This document shows positions 7,965 through 16,097 of a stretch of 23,731 nucleotides of DNA, piece after piece (within the stretch, counting starts at the first letter, position 1; every line of letters begins with the position of its first letter). Source of the stretch: Bryobacterales bacterium (GTDB taxonomy: Bacteria; Acidobacteriota; Terriglobia; Bryobacterales; Bryobacteraceae). The notes below the pieces were generated by a model, which saw nothing but the letters and a program-made list of their open reading frames with translations, had not been told where the DNA came from and searched no databases. The position numbers were made by a program, and so were the translations under genes. Location of the stretch: NCBI GenBank assembly GCA_003132865.1, contig PKYZ01000696.1, positions 9,638-33,368 of the forward strand. Direction: 5' to 3'.

Positions 7965-9184
7965 ATCTTAAGAAATAGTTTGCGCTTGTACATCCAGTGA
8001 AGGATGATCCAGTAAGTCAGCAGCACCGCGGCGCCCAGCAGAAGCGGTTCCAGGCCCGGTCCGAAGATACGGAACGCATTGGGACCCAGGTGAATCCGGA
8101 GCGAGCTGAAGGCGAAGCGCTCGAACAGATGCGCGATCATGTAAGCCGCGATCGAGTTCACGCCGATGACCACCAGGGGGAAGGCCCACTTCCGGTAACC
8201 CTTCACGTCGATCACCCAACTGAAGGCCGCCGTAAACAGGAAGCAGACGCCGCCGCTGAATAGCGTCCAACCCGGAGTCCAGATGCGCTTCACCACCGGG
8301 CAGATGCCGGTGAAATGCAGCAGCAGGCCCGCGGCGACCCCGATCACGCCGGCGATCAAGAGGCGCTGCATCGGGATGCGCGGCGCGCTGGCGCGCAACC
8401 AGCGGCCGGCCACCAGTCCCAGGATCATGGTGCCCAGCGTGGGAATGAAGCTCAGCGTCAGGTATCCGCCGTCATTGAAGACGAACGGGTGCGAGCGCGG
8501 GAATAGGTTCAGAAACCACTGATCGAAGGCGTTGCCCAGGTTGGCGTTCTTGTTCCAGTGCGCGGCAAAGCCGGGGTAGAAATGCTGCCAGTTGGCGGGC
8601 ACCCCCACCGACTGCCAATTGAATCCGGAACCCGGCACGGGGTAGAGCGCCCACGCCAGCCAGTAGCCGGTCAGAATCGCGGCCAGCGCAGTCCATTGCC
8701 AGCGCGGCTTGCAGAAGCCCAGCAGGAACAGGAGCGGATATCCCAGCCCGATCTGCGTGAGCGTGTCTTCAAACGTGAAGTAGGTCCGCGGGCTGTACAT
8801 CGACCGCAGAAAAATTCCGAGCGCGATCAGCAGAAACGAGCGCCAGATGGCGTGCGCCCACATCTTGCCGAACGTGCCGCCTTTGGCCAGCCGGCTGGCG
8901 ATGGAGTAAGGCAGCGCCACCCCCACCAGGAAGGAAAACGAGGGCTGAATCATGTCGTGCAGCGAGCAGCCGGCCCACTCCACGTGAGTCTGGTTGTATC
9001 CCAGAAACGCCCAGAACCAGTTGCCGGGGAAAGCGTGCGCCACGCGCGCCAGTTCCAGGACTTCGGCCATCATCAGCAGCATCACCCAGCCGCGATAGGC
9101 GTCCACGGCGATGTTGCGGGCGACCGGTTGTGGGGCACGGATCGAGTCCCGCGCCGGGGACGCGGGATTGAGGGTTGCTTGCAA
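7961..9184 (-). CDS. DUF5009/NagX-like membrane acyltransferase (HGSNAT-like)
   Basis: 407 residues with about ten membrane helices. The N-terminal signature [21 protein letters not shown] matches the R-x-x-x-x-D-x-x-R-G start of the heparan-alpha-glucosaminide N-acetyltransferase (HGSNAT)/NagX/DUF1624-DUF5009 group; the conserved membrane histidine region follows ([22 protein letters not shown]), and [19 protein letters not shown] is the typical late helix. Family members move acetyl groups across the membrane onto sugars. Start is TTG 9184, chosen because GGAGGT lies five bases upstream on the coding strand and the longer reading frame has no better start. It forms a unit with the small protein downstream. 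A secreted glycosidase gene lies upstream on the same strand with a 63-bp gap, so joint transcription is possible and would fit polysaccharide handling. Confidence 0.82.
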   Translation of the reverse strand: MQATLNPASPARDSIRAPQPVARNIAVDAYRGWVMLLMMAEVLELARVAHAFPGNWFWAFLGYNQTHVEWAGCSLHDMIQPSFSFLVGVALPYSIASRLAKGGTFGKMWAHAIWRSFLLIALGIFLRSMYSPRTYFTFEDTLTQIGLGYPLLFLLGFCKPRWQWTALAAILTGYWLAWALYPVPGSGFNWQSVGVPANWQHFYPGFAAHWNKNANLGNAFDQWFLNLFPRSHPFVFNDGGYLTLSFIPTLGTMILGLVAGRWLRASAPRIPMQRLLIAGVIGVAAGLLLHFTGICPVVKRIWTPGWTLFSGGVCFLFTAAFSWVIDVKGYRKWAFPLVVIGVNSIAAYMIAHLFERFAFSSLRIHLGPNAFRIFGPGLEPLLLGAAVLLTYWIILHWMYKRKLFLKI

Positions 9185-9247
9185 GCGTCACCTCCCAAGG
9201 AGAACCAGACTCGACGTTAGCACAACCGAGCCCGCTCCGTGCGCGTC

Positions 9248-11056
9248 TCACTGGAACGCGATCGTCACCGCGTTGGCCGTCATTTGATTAACAGTCACGT
9301 TCACTGTCACCTGGCCGGCTCCGGCCAGCGAACTCGGCAGTTGCGCGTCGATCTGATCCAATCCCGCAAACTGCCCTTGTGGACCCGCAAACAGCACCGT
9401 CGTAGAAGTCCCGCCTACGGTAACGGTGGTGCCGCTCTTGGACGCCCCATCGAATCCAGTGCCGTAGAGGAGCAGATAAAGGCTGTCTCCGTTGAACGCG
9501 ATCGGAGAAGCGACGTACAGCCCGCTTCCCGCCTCGTACACATTCTCGTAGTCGTATGTGCCGTCGGGGTGCACGCGCTGGATCTGTGCCGCCGGCACGC
9601 CCTGTCCCGTTTGGTTCGCCGTGAAAATCGTCGGCGCGACGGATTGCACCTCCAGCAACCCCGTCGCTGCGGCGGCCGTGCCGTTTAAGACCGTCGCCGT
9701 CACCACGCCCGCCGCCACGCCGCTTGGAACCTGATAATTGATCTGCCCCGGCGAGACGAATAAGAGCGGCGCCAGCGACACACTCCCGGTGCTATCGGTC
9801 AACTGCACCTGGGCGCCCTGCAGCGTCGTGGGCAACGCCTCGCCTGGTGTGGCCGGCCCCGTCCCCGTCGCAAGCCCGCTGCCGTAACCGGTCACCAGTT
9901 CGCCCGGTGCGCTGGCCCACCCGTAAACAGCGGCCGCCGACACCGTCACCCACGAAGCCGGCTTCAGGTGCCCCAGCAACGTCGGCAACTGCTCCGCGTC
10001 GGTCGTGAAGTCGCTCGCCGGCTGCACTGAGAGCAAGCTGCAGGAGCAACCGGGCACGCTTGCCCATAGCTCGCCCGCCGCCCAATACGTGCCCGGCATA
10101 CCCGCTTGATCCAGCGCTTTCAAGAAGTTGTCCAGCACGGTCAGCCATCGCGGATCGTCGTTCGGTATGCCGTACTCCCCGAGATAACACGGGACGTTGT
10201 TGGTTGTGCACCAGCTCACGAAGGGTGCCAGCCGCGTGGCTCCCACCTCGGCCAGTTGCGCATTGGCGGCCAGCTCCTGGTCGTAAGTTTCGGCGTAAGT
10301 CCCGCTGAAATCGGAATCGAAGTAAAGATGAGCCTCATAGTAGTAATTCTTAGCGGGGTCGCTGATAAAAGGCGTGGCGCCGTTGTAAGTCGACCAGTAG
10401 GTCGCGTTACTCCACCCATCGCCGGGAATCATGATCGTCTTGTTATCGCCATTATTGCGAATCGCGGCAAGTACCTTCTGCGCGATCTGGCCCCAGTTTG
10501 CCACTCCCATATCGTGTGGCTCGTTGGTCAAGTCGTAAGCCGCTACGGCCGGCTCGTCCTTGAAGACGTTGGATATCTTGACCCAGAAATCCACCAAATC
10601 GTCTGACGTGACGTTGACCGAACTGCCGGGGCATGGATTATCGATGATACAGGCGTCGGTATCGTAATTGGCAACCTGGCTCTCGCTAGTGGCATACCGT
10701 GCCTCGTTGTGCGGAACGATACTGACCAGGGCCCCGGACGCCTTGGCGTAAGCCACGTCCTGCTGTAGATACCCAAGTTGGGTGGAATCGAGATCGCCGG
10801 CCAACGTGGGCTGCAGCCGCTCCCACTTTACCACCAGGCGAATAAACGGCAGTCCGCGCGCCGCGAAGTAGTTGAAAGTGGGTGCTGTGGCGTAGGTGTA
10901 ATTCCCGATGCCGTAAGTTTCGTTGAGAGGGTCGCCCCATTCTGCCTGGGAGACATTGACGCCGCGGAAGTATTGCCCGGCCGCCGTGCCCGTAACAATT
11001 ATGAACAGGGCCGCCATCGCGCCGACCCGCATGGAAACTGCGCTGCTGATTCGCAT
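9248..11056 (-). CDS. Secreted GH5-like glycosidase with C-terminal TIGR03437-type domain
   Basis: 602 residues from ATG 11056; an in-frame GTG at 11080 would add eight residues. A signal peptide ends near TGTAAGQ. The catalytic part (about 30-370) has the (beta/alpha)8 clan A layout of GH5 cellulases: RLVVKWERLQP, the acid/base Glu in YDLTNEPH (E179), EAHLYFD (His-x-Tyr pair, 242-247) and the nucleophile Glu in YLGEYGIP (E294). From about 375 to the end is an immunoglobulin-like region with PLLFVSPGQINYQVP, LLLYGTGFDG and LDQIDAQLP, the phrases of TIGR03437, a domain expanded in Solibacter relatives and common at the C-terminus of their secreted proteins. Several Cys suggest disulfides. The polymer degraded is unknown; beta-glucan is the usual GH5 target. 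GH5 subfamily is undetermined. Confidence 0.85.
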   Translation of the reverse strand: MRISSAVSMRVGAMAALFIIVTGTAAGQYFRGVNVSQAEWGDPLNETYGIGNYTYATAPTFNYFAARGLPFIRLVVKWERLQPTLAGDLDSTQLGYLQQDVAYAKASGALVSIVPHNEARYATSESQVANYDTDACIIDNPCPGSSVNVTSDDLVDFWVKISNVFKDEPAVAAYDLTNEPHDMGVANWGQIAQKVLAAIRNNGDNKTIMIPGDGWSNATYWSTYNGATPFISDPAKNYYYEAHLYFDSDFSGTYAETYDQELAANAQLAEVGATRLAPFVSWCTTNNVPCYLGEYGIPNDDPRWLTVLDNFLKALDQAGMPGTYWAAGELWASVPGCSCSLLSVQPASDFTTDAEQLPTLLGHLKPASWVTVSAAAVYGWASAPGELVTGYGSGLATGTGPATPGEALPTTLQGAQVQLTDSTGSVSLAPLLFVSPGQINYQVPSGVAAGVVTATVLNGTAAAATGLLEVQSVAPTIFTANQTGQGVPAAQIQRVHPDGTYDYENVYEAGSGLYVASPIAFNGDSLYLLLYGTGFDGASKSGTTVTVGGTSTTVLFAGPQGQFAGLDQIDAQLPSSLAGAGQVTVNVTVNQMTANAVTIAFQ

Positions 11057-11083
11057 GATGCGCAGTATATCAAGGCGCACCTA

Positions 11084-12061
11084 TCATGACGCGGTGTCTT
11101 CCCGGATGTGCGTCGCGATGTACCACCGGTTTCCGCAGAAGTCCTGCACCCCCGCCAGACGGTCGCCGTAAGGCTGATCCGTGGGTTCGGAAAGCGAAGC
11201 CGCGCCGGCCGCCATGGCACTGCGGTACACGGCGTCCGCATCCGGGACATACAGATAAATCGCAGTGGGCATCGCCTGCCACGGGCCGTGAGCCTCGCCC
11301 ATCTCGATCATCGAGTCGCCGACGCGGACCTTGGCGTGCAGCACGGCTCCCTCGGGCGAATCGTGACGCACGAATTCGCTGGCGCCGAACGCCTCCTTCA
11401 GAAAGTCGATCAGGTTCGCCGCTCCTTGCGGGTGCAAGTAGATGGTCACGTCGCGCAGACCCTCAGGCACATACGTGGGACCCAGGTGCGTGCTGATAAT
11501 CCAGTCGTTCCCAAACGGGTCTCTAACCGCCACGAATCGGTCTCCCCATGCCTCCGTCAGGCCCAACGACGTCGTAGCGCCGGCCGCGAGGGCGCGCTCA
11601 TACACCTCGTCCACATTCGGAACATAGTATTGAAGGGCGGTCGGAGTGGGTGTTCCGCGGAATGCGCTGCCCCCACCGATCATCATCATCGAATCGCCGA
11701 TCCGCACTTCCGCGTGGATGCCCCCGGCCGATCCTGTGCCGCGAAACAGCTCTTGTGCGCCGAACACGCTCTTTACGAAATCGATCAATTCGCCGGCCTG
11801 GGGCACCGTCACATACGGCGTGATGGTGTGAAAGCCCGCTCGTATGGGGTTCACTGCTGTTGCACTCATCGATGCTCTCCTTTCCAAATCGTTTTTGAGA
11901 CGCGCCTTGAAGCTTGGGCGCGGCAAATCCCGCAGGTCGGCCCCCAGGCGAGCCAGCGGAGCGAGCCGCCGGTCCTTCGTGGCAAACCCGGCGCCATGCT
12001 CCGCCGTAAGCATCTCCGAGATGAGTCGATCCAGGCGGTCCGCCAAAGAGCGCTTAGCCAT
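11084..12061 (-). CDS. Two-domain VOC (glyoxalase/PhnB-like) protein with an N-terminal helical extension
   Basis: 325 residues from ATG 12061, with GGGGAGGG just upstream. Residues 1-64 are charged and helical (LADRLDRLISEMLTAEHG, DLRDLPRPSFKARLKNDLE); residues about 70-195 and 203-320 are two VOC modules of the PhnB type, each opening with TPYVTVPQAGELIDFVK or VTIYLHPQGAANLIDFLK and closing with DPFGNDWIISTH or DFCGNRWYIATH. Metal-ligand residues of true glyoxalases are not obvious, as in most PhnB-like proteins, so enzymatic activity is uncertain. The gene overlaps the ECF sigma gene by eight bases, so the two are coupled. The phrase LPRPSFKARLKNDL resembles the P-x-F-x-x-R-L segment of many sigma-associated proteins; I infer, without proof, that the extension contacts the sigma factor. 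A second start at 11869 would give a protein without the extension. Confidence 0.85.
   Translation of the reverse strand: MAKRSLADRLDRLISEMLTAEHGAGFATKDRRLAPLARLGADLRDLPRPSFKARLKNDLERRASMSATAVNPIRAGFHTITPYVTVPQAGELIDFVKSVFGAQELFRGTGSAGGIHAEVRIGDSMMMIGGGSAFRGTPTPTALQYYVPNVDEVYERALAAGATTSLGLTEAWGDRFVAVRDPFGNDWIISTHLGPTYVPEGLRDVTIYLHPQGAANLIDFLKEAFGASEFVRHDSPEGAVLHAKVRVGDSMIEMGEAHGPWQAMPTAIYLYVPDADAVYRSAMAAGAASLSEPTDQPYGDRLAGVQDFCGNRWYIATHIREDTAS
11867..11883 (-). promoter_or_regulatory. Internal ribosome binding site and ATG at the VOC domain boundary
   Basis: On the coding strand AAAGGAG lies seven to eight bases before an in-frame ATG at 11869 (residue 65, MSATAV). It is as good as or better than most start sites in this window and falls exactly between the N-terminal extension and the first VOC module. 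It may give a shorter VOC-only product, or be a remnant of a stand-alone gene that became fused to the extension. Confidence 0.5.
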
Positions 12062-12590
12062 TTGCCCTCCCCGCCAGTTCCCGCAGGCTCTTCAGCGCGC
12101 GCCATTGAAGCTGCTTGATAGCGCCTTCGCTGCGTTCCAACTCCCGCGCCATCTCGGAGATGCTCTTCTGCTCCACGAAACGCCCGACCACCACGCGCCG
12201 CTGATCCGCCGGCAAGGTGTCCACCAACTGGAAAAGCATGGCGCGCCGCTCGATATCTTCCGCGCTGGCCGGCTCGGGCAGTTCGCGCTCCGGTTCGCAC
12301 GATTCCCGCCGCGCGGCGTGCCATCGGTCGGCAATCGCGTTGGCGGCCATCCGCCGCAGCCAGGCGGCAAAGGCCACGCCGCGCCACTCGAATCGTGGAA
12401 GATTGGCCAGCGCCTGCTGAAACACCTCCGCCGTCACATCTTCGGCCTCTTCCCGGCTGCGCACGCGGCGCGCCACGTACGCGTACACACGTTCAAAGTT
12501 GCGTTCGTAAAGCTCCGCGAAGCGGCCCGGATTGCGCTGGGCTGCTTCGATCAGAAGACGCTCTTCCTCGGTGGCCGGATCGGCCTTCAA
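12054..12590 (-). CDS. ECF-type RNA polymerase sigma factor
   Basis: 178 residues. Region 2 spans about residues 10-85 (FAELYERNFERVYAYVARRVRSREEAEDVTAEVF, then FAAWLRRMAANAIADRWH) and region 4 about 115-172 (LPADQRRVVVGRFVEQKSISEMARELERSEGAIKQLQWRALKSLRE, with the helix-turn-helix). Length and missing regions 1 and 3 are typical of extracytoplasmic-function sigmas. The start is TTG 12590, chosen because GGAG lies seven bases upstream and no ATG exists before region 2. There is no transmembrane anti-sigma gene next to it; instead the coupled gene encodes a VOC protein, suggesting a soluble partner. A plausible promoter lies just upstream, which would fit self-activation. ECF group assignment is not possible by eye. 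Confidence 0.9.
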   Translation of the reverse strand: MKADPATEEERLLIEAAQRNPGRFAELYERNFERVYAYVARRVRSREEAEDVTAEVFQQALANLPRFEWRGVAFAAWLRRMAANAIADRWHAARRESCEPERELPEPASAEDIERRAMLFQLVDTLPADQRRVVVGRFVEQKSISEMARELERSEGAIKQLQWRALKSLRELAGRANG

Positions 12591-12619
12591 CGGTTGCTCC
12601 GCAAACTGCCCTCAAATAA

Positions 12620-12648
12620 GAGTAACCGCCGGGCGCCCCAAAAAGTCA
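12620..12648 (-). promoter_or_regulatory. Candidate promoter of the ECF sigma gene
   Basis: On the minus strand TGACTT (12648-12643) and GTTACT (12626-12621) are separated by 16 bases, and the second element ends about 30 bases before the TTG start, leaving a short leader with the ribosome site. The spacing suits ECF-type promoters, which often drive their own sigma gene. The hexamers do not match the housekeeping consensus. This is inference from spacing and position only. Confidence 0.3.
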
Positions 12649-12702
12649 CGTTCCTAATTCTTGAAGGAGCAGAACGAATGCCCGATCTTGGCCTTCGATA
12701 CT

Positions 12703-12942
12703 CTACAGACTTGCGATAATCGCGTCACGGGACACACCCTTGTGCTGGGCCACGCGTCGCAGGATTGAACTGAACGTGCCAAGCCGAAGGGGGTCATGGT
12801 CCGGGATCGCTATCCGCTGGTGAACCGGTTCTGGCGTTTCCAAAATGATGTGGCTCCCGACCTTGTGCATCTCCGCTTAGCGCCATCGCCTGCACAGCGT
12901 GGCGCGAGATGCGCGCCCCGACACGTCGCGGGGGATCTTCAT
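12703..12942 (-). pseudogene. hicA: hicA-like toxin gene with an in-frame stop
   Basis: Read through the stop, the frame gives 79 residues with clear HicA character: MKIPRDVSGR, then LCRRW, GSHIILETPEP, HQRIAIPDHDPLRLGT and ILRRVAQHKGVSRDAI. Codon 22 (12877-12879) is TAA. In HicA proteins as I remember them, the position after Trp-x is commonly Tyr (W-G-Y), so a single base change of TAT or TAC to TAA explains the break with no frame change; the downstream reading frame is otherwise clean. The catalytic His lies in GSHI, after the stop. HicA is an mRNA interferase with a double-stranded RNA-binding fold. The ATG overlaps the stop of hicB (ATGA), so the antitoxin precedes the toxin. Restart at the ATG three codons after the stop (GGAG immediately before it) would drop the first strand and helix. 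Alternatives are a sequencing error or suppression of the stop. Confidence 0.75.
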
Positions 12943-13166
12943 GCGACGGACAAGGTTTCGTCGTGGACCAGATGAAGGCGAATTCGATCGGGGCGCGAGC
13001 GGTCGAAGAAAAACGCGGCGGTCGCTTCCACAACGTTGTTACGCAACTCGTCCCACGTTTCTCCCTCCGTGAAGATGTTTTCGGTAAGGCACTCGGCGCA
13101 ATAGCCCCCGTCAGCTTCCTGGACAACTTGGAACACCAATTCAGGCAAACATTTATGATACGCCAT
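12939..13166 (-). CDS. hicB: HicB-like antitoxin
   Basis: 75 residues from ATG 13166. The pattern LVFQVVQEADGGYCAECLTENIFTEGETWDELRNNVVEATAAFFFD is that of the HicB partial RNase H fold (UPF0150), with the G-x-Y and F-T-x-G-x-x-W/L-x-E-L motifs; the C-terminal strand IRLHLVHDETLSV is a short extension, with no added DNA-binding domain. Such short HicB proteins are often mislabelled as a 2-oxoisovalerate dehydrogenase subunit. It should bind and neutralise HicA; here its toxin partner, which begins in the overlapping ATGA, is interrupted. The frame is open for a long way upstream, but homology starts at this ATG. It begins 23 bases after the stop of the membrane-protein gene. Confidence 0.85.
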   Translation of the reverse strand: MAYHKCLPELVFQVVQEADGGYCAECLTENIFTEGETWDELRNNVVEATAAFFFDRSRPDRIRLHLVHDETLSVA

Positions 13167-13189
13167 GAGCTCCGTGGCGAGCGCCGCTA

Positions 13190-13726
13190 TTAGACTGTGC
13201 CCGCGTGATCGACGCCGCGCAATCTGGCGACGAGAGTGACAATGCCGGCGGCGATCCAGCCCAGCATGCACACCCGGACTACGAGAAACTCGAGCGCAGA
13301 AGCCAGGAAGAACGACGCCACTACAAGCGCCGCGGCGGCGGATAGGAGAAACACCGCCAGGTAGGCCCAGAACTTGCGGGCACGGGTGTAACGGCGTAAC
13401 CGGGCGGAGTCGCTGTTGTCGATCAGCCGCCCGATGAAGTACCACAACAACGGCACGCATAGCGCCGTAGCTGCGTGGCCGGAATAATGGAATTCCGCGC
13501 ACCCGAGGTGCATCCGGCTACGCAGCGGGTCCAAGAAGGCGGCCGCAACGAAGGCGGGGGCGTTCAGACCGTCTGCGAGTTGCTCGGCTGTCGGCGCCGC
13601 GAAATCTATGCACCTTCGATTCCAGCCGAGGGTCCCTTCACGACGCGGCCCAGCATGGGCCGACGCTCTGGCCAACTGAACGTACGGGCACCCGCACCAG
13701 ATAGATGACTGCAAAACTGTCCGCAC
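13190..13726 (-). CDS. Unrecognised membrane protein, start uncertain
   Basis: The open frame gives 178 residues from GTG 13726, but the first 45 or so (many Cys, Arg, Pro) look unlike protein and begin nine bases after the acylase stop. From about residue 50 the sequence is convincing: a helical stretch (AEQLADGLNAPAFVAAAFLDPL), one helix with CVPLLWYFIGRLID, a basic loop (RLRRYTRARKF), and two C-terminal helices (WAYLAVFLLSAAAALVVASFFLA and FLVVRVCMLGWIAAGIVTLVA). I do not recognise a named family. The likely N-terminal membrane helix is missing, so the gene may be truncated at its 5' end or carry a frameshift there. It lies between the acylase and hicB genes on the same strand. Confidence 0.5.
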   Translation of the reverse strand: MRTVLQSSIWCGCPYVQLARASAHAGPRREGTLGWNRRCIDFAAPTAEQLADGLNAPAFVAAAFLDPLRSRMHLGCAEFHYSGHAATALCVPLLWYFIGRLIDNSDSARLRRYTRARKFWAYLAVFLLSAAAALVVASFFLASALEFLVVRVCMLGWIAAGIVTLVARLRGVDHAGTV

Positions 13727-13734
13727 GTCGCGTC

Positions 13735-15930
13735 TTATCGGCCATGATTCGCCACGCCGGGCATACCCTTCTCCCGCTCTCCCGGCCGGTAATCCGCTTC
13801 GACATGCCCGGCAAGCTGCGCCTGGGTGAACAGGACGGCTTTCGTCTTCATGCCCACGAACAGCGGCGCTTGGTCCGCATAGTGCCGTGAATTCCGGTCC
13901 AGCGTCGCCGAGCCGAACTGGTGGATGCTCTCCGACGTAAGCTTGCCCGCCTTGTCCCAGGTCACGAACATGACAAAGGTGTCGCCGGCCATCGCCGTCA
14001 GAGTGCCGTCAGGTTGCCGCTCACCGTAGACGCCGCGAAAGATATCCGGGCCGCCATCGATGGCCAGATTGAGCGTGCCGCGGCGGAGGCGGTTCACCTG
14101 TCCCCACTCCGGATCGAGACGCCCGAAATGCGTCTTGAGCGTCTGAATCGCCTCCCGCAACGCATCGATCGGCCGCTTGGGCGCCTTGCCGTCCAGCCGG
14201 GCGCGGATCACCGGTTCGATCGTCAGGATGGCGAGCGCCGCGCCACGGTTCGCCACATCGGTCCTGCGATCCCAGCGCTGCAGAATGTCGTGCGCCCGCC
14301 GGAGATCGGCATCCCGGCTTGGATCGACGCCTGGATCGACCGCCAGAACCTCGGCGAAGACCTGCGCCTCGTTCGAACGCACGCTGTATGCGAGATCGTA
14401 CTTATAGGCGTGAAATGCCTCCGCCGTGATCCGGAAATCCGCGCCGTAGGTCTCCATCGCGCGCCAAGCGCGGTTCGTCATGTCGGTCTGAATTCCAAGG
14501 GTCGGCGAAAAGTCTTCCGGTTTCAGATCGCCGGCGGGCGCGGTTGCGTGGAACGGAGTGTTGTTCGAATTGAAGACGAAACCGGACGGCGGATTCCAGA
14601 TCTGCGGCTCCTTGTCGAACGGCACATAGCTCCGCCAAATCAGGTCCGACCGATCGCCGGGCAGCACCCCCTGCCAATCCAAACCTTCCTTCCGCACCGG
14701 GAACGCGCCATTATAGATGTACCCGATATTCCCCTTCTCGTCGGCATACACATAGTTGAGGCTGGGTATCGCCTGCAGCCGCATGGCCGCGCGCCATTGC
14801 TCGAGATTGGCGGCCTTGTCGAGACGGAAATACTGCAGCGGCGGCCGCACGTCGTTCATACCCGCATAACGGATGGCGAACGTGCCTCGCGCCGTCTTCA
14901 TCACCGGCCCTTGCTCCGCGTACAGCACCTCGCGATGCGCCGTCCAGACCAACGGCCCCCAGATTTTCACGCGGATCTTAGCGTCGCTCTTCTGGAAGTC
15001 CCGCCATTGTCCGTCCAGCCGGTACTGGTTGGGGTTTGCCGGATTGACGACCAGCTTGTAGACATCCACCAGGTCGGGTCCGTTGACCGTGTTTGCCCAG
15101 CCGAGATGCTGGTTGTGGCCATGCAGCATGAATGGCGACCCGGGAAAGAAGCCCCCGGCGACGTGCCAGCCTTCTCCGCTGTCGAGCACCGCCTCATACC
15201 AGGAGACCGGACCGGTATAGGGCTGGTGGGAATTGACCAGCAGCCGCGTGGCTCCGTCCGCCGAACGCGACGGCGCTACGGCGACGGCGTTCGACCCGAC
15301 CGGTAGCGGCGTGTCGGTCCACAGAAAAGCGCTCTTGCCGCTATTGGAAATGGCGCCGCCTTCAGGACGCGTCAGCTTCAGCAACTCGTGGTCGAGGCCA
15401 TAGAAGAAAGGCAGCTTGAAGACGAAACCCGCCACCACATCCTTGCCAGTGAACGGCAGCAGCCCCCGCATCACCTGACCCGGATGGAGAGCCGCGTAAT
15501 AGTTCACGCCGTCGGCATAAGCTTCCAGCACTTGCCGCAGATCCGGCGGAAGGTCGCTTTCATATTTCGAGTTGACGGTTTCCCAGACCCGGAAAAGGCG
15601 GACGAGATAGTCCGTGACGGCGGCCTTCGGCCCCTCGGTCGCGGCGAGTTGGCCGCGGACCGCCAGCGCCACCTGCTGGATCGTGCTGAAATCGTCTTCG
15701 GAATGGGCAAAGGCCATGCCGAATGCGACATCCGCGTCTCGGGGGCCGATGACGTGCGGCACGCCGAAGGTATCGCGCTTGATCCGAACGTGATACTGCG
15801 CAGCGGTGGCGATCAGGCTGGCCGTCTCGGGCGGCGCGGGCTGGCCCACCCGGTCGGACACGATTAGGAATACGACGGTCCCTAACAATATCAGCGCCAG
15901 AGCGAGAGCGCCGATCTTCACATAGCGCAT
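13735..15930 (-). CDS. Penicillin/acyl-homoserine-lactone acylase family protein (Ntn hydrolase)
   Basis: 731 residues from ATG 15930, with AGGAT eight bases before it. The N-terminal helix (VKIGALALALILLGTVVFLIV) is a signal peptide or anchor. The alpha-subunit part has VRIKRDTFGVPHVIGPRDADVAFGMAFAHSEDDF, typical of the family, and the autocleavage site is Gly212-Ser213 in PLPVGSNAVAV; Ser213 would become the N-terminal nucleophile of the beta subunit. Further family motifs are LLVNSHQPY, HGHNQHLGWANTVNGPDLVDVY and the Asn of NSNNTPF. These enzymes hydrolyse amide-linked acyl chains: penicillins, cephalosporins, acyl-homoserine lactones or lipopeptides. Several acidobacterial members are annotated as AHL acylases, but substrate cannot be read from sequence. 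Stop is TAA 13735. Confidence 0.9.
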   Translation of the reverse strand: MRYVKIGALALALILLGTVVFLIVSDRVGQPAPPETASLIATAAQYHVRIKRDTFGVPHVIGPRDADVAFGMAFAHSEDDFSTIQQVALAVRGQLAATEGPKAAVTDYLVRLFRVWETVNSKYESDLPPDLRQVLEAYADGVNYYAALHPGQVMRGLLPFTGKDVVAGFVFKLPFFYGLDHELLKLTRPEGGAISNSGKSAFLWTDTPLPVGSNAVAVAPSRSADGATRLLVNSHQPYTGPVSWYEAVLDSGEGWHVAGGFFPGSPFMLHGHNQHLGWANTVNGPDLVDVYKLVVNPANPNQYRLDGQWRDFQKSDAKIRVKIWGPLVWTAHREVLYAEQGPVMKTARGTFAIRYAGMNDVRPPLQYFRLDKAANLEQWRAAMRLQAIPSLNYVYADEKGNIGYIYNGAFPVRKEGLDWQGVLPGDRSDLIWRSYVPFDKEPQIWNPPSGFVFNSNNTPFHATAPAGDLKPEDFSPTLGIQTDMTNRAWRAMETYGADFRITAEAFHAYKYDLAYSVRSNEAQVFAEVLAVDPGVDPSRDADLRRAHDILQRWDRRTDVANRGAALAILTIEPVIRARLDGKAPKRPIDALREAIQTLKTHFGRLDPEWGQVNRLRRGTLNLAIDGGPDIFRGVYGERQPDGTLTAMAGDTFVMFVTWDKAGKLTSESIHQFGSATLDRNSRHYADQAPLFVGMKTKAVLFTQAQLAGHVEADYRPGEREKGMPGVANHGR

Positions 15931-16097
15931 GAGGCTCGGATCCTAGTCATCAACGAATATTACCGCAAGTAACCGCATGAAACACGTAACTCTCCATCGC
16001 GATTCGTAGTACTAGAGCCGATTTCCTACCCGTACGGCCTGTTTCCTTGACGCCGACAGCCTCGATGCAGCCAAGAGTGATCCCAACTGGAGAAAAT

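Noticed and set aside
13921..15306. 461-residue open frame on the plus strand
   Set aside because: Antisense to the acylase gene, no recognisable motif; the acylase has clear motifs throughout.
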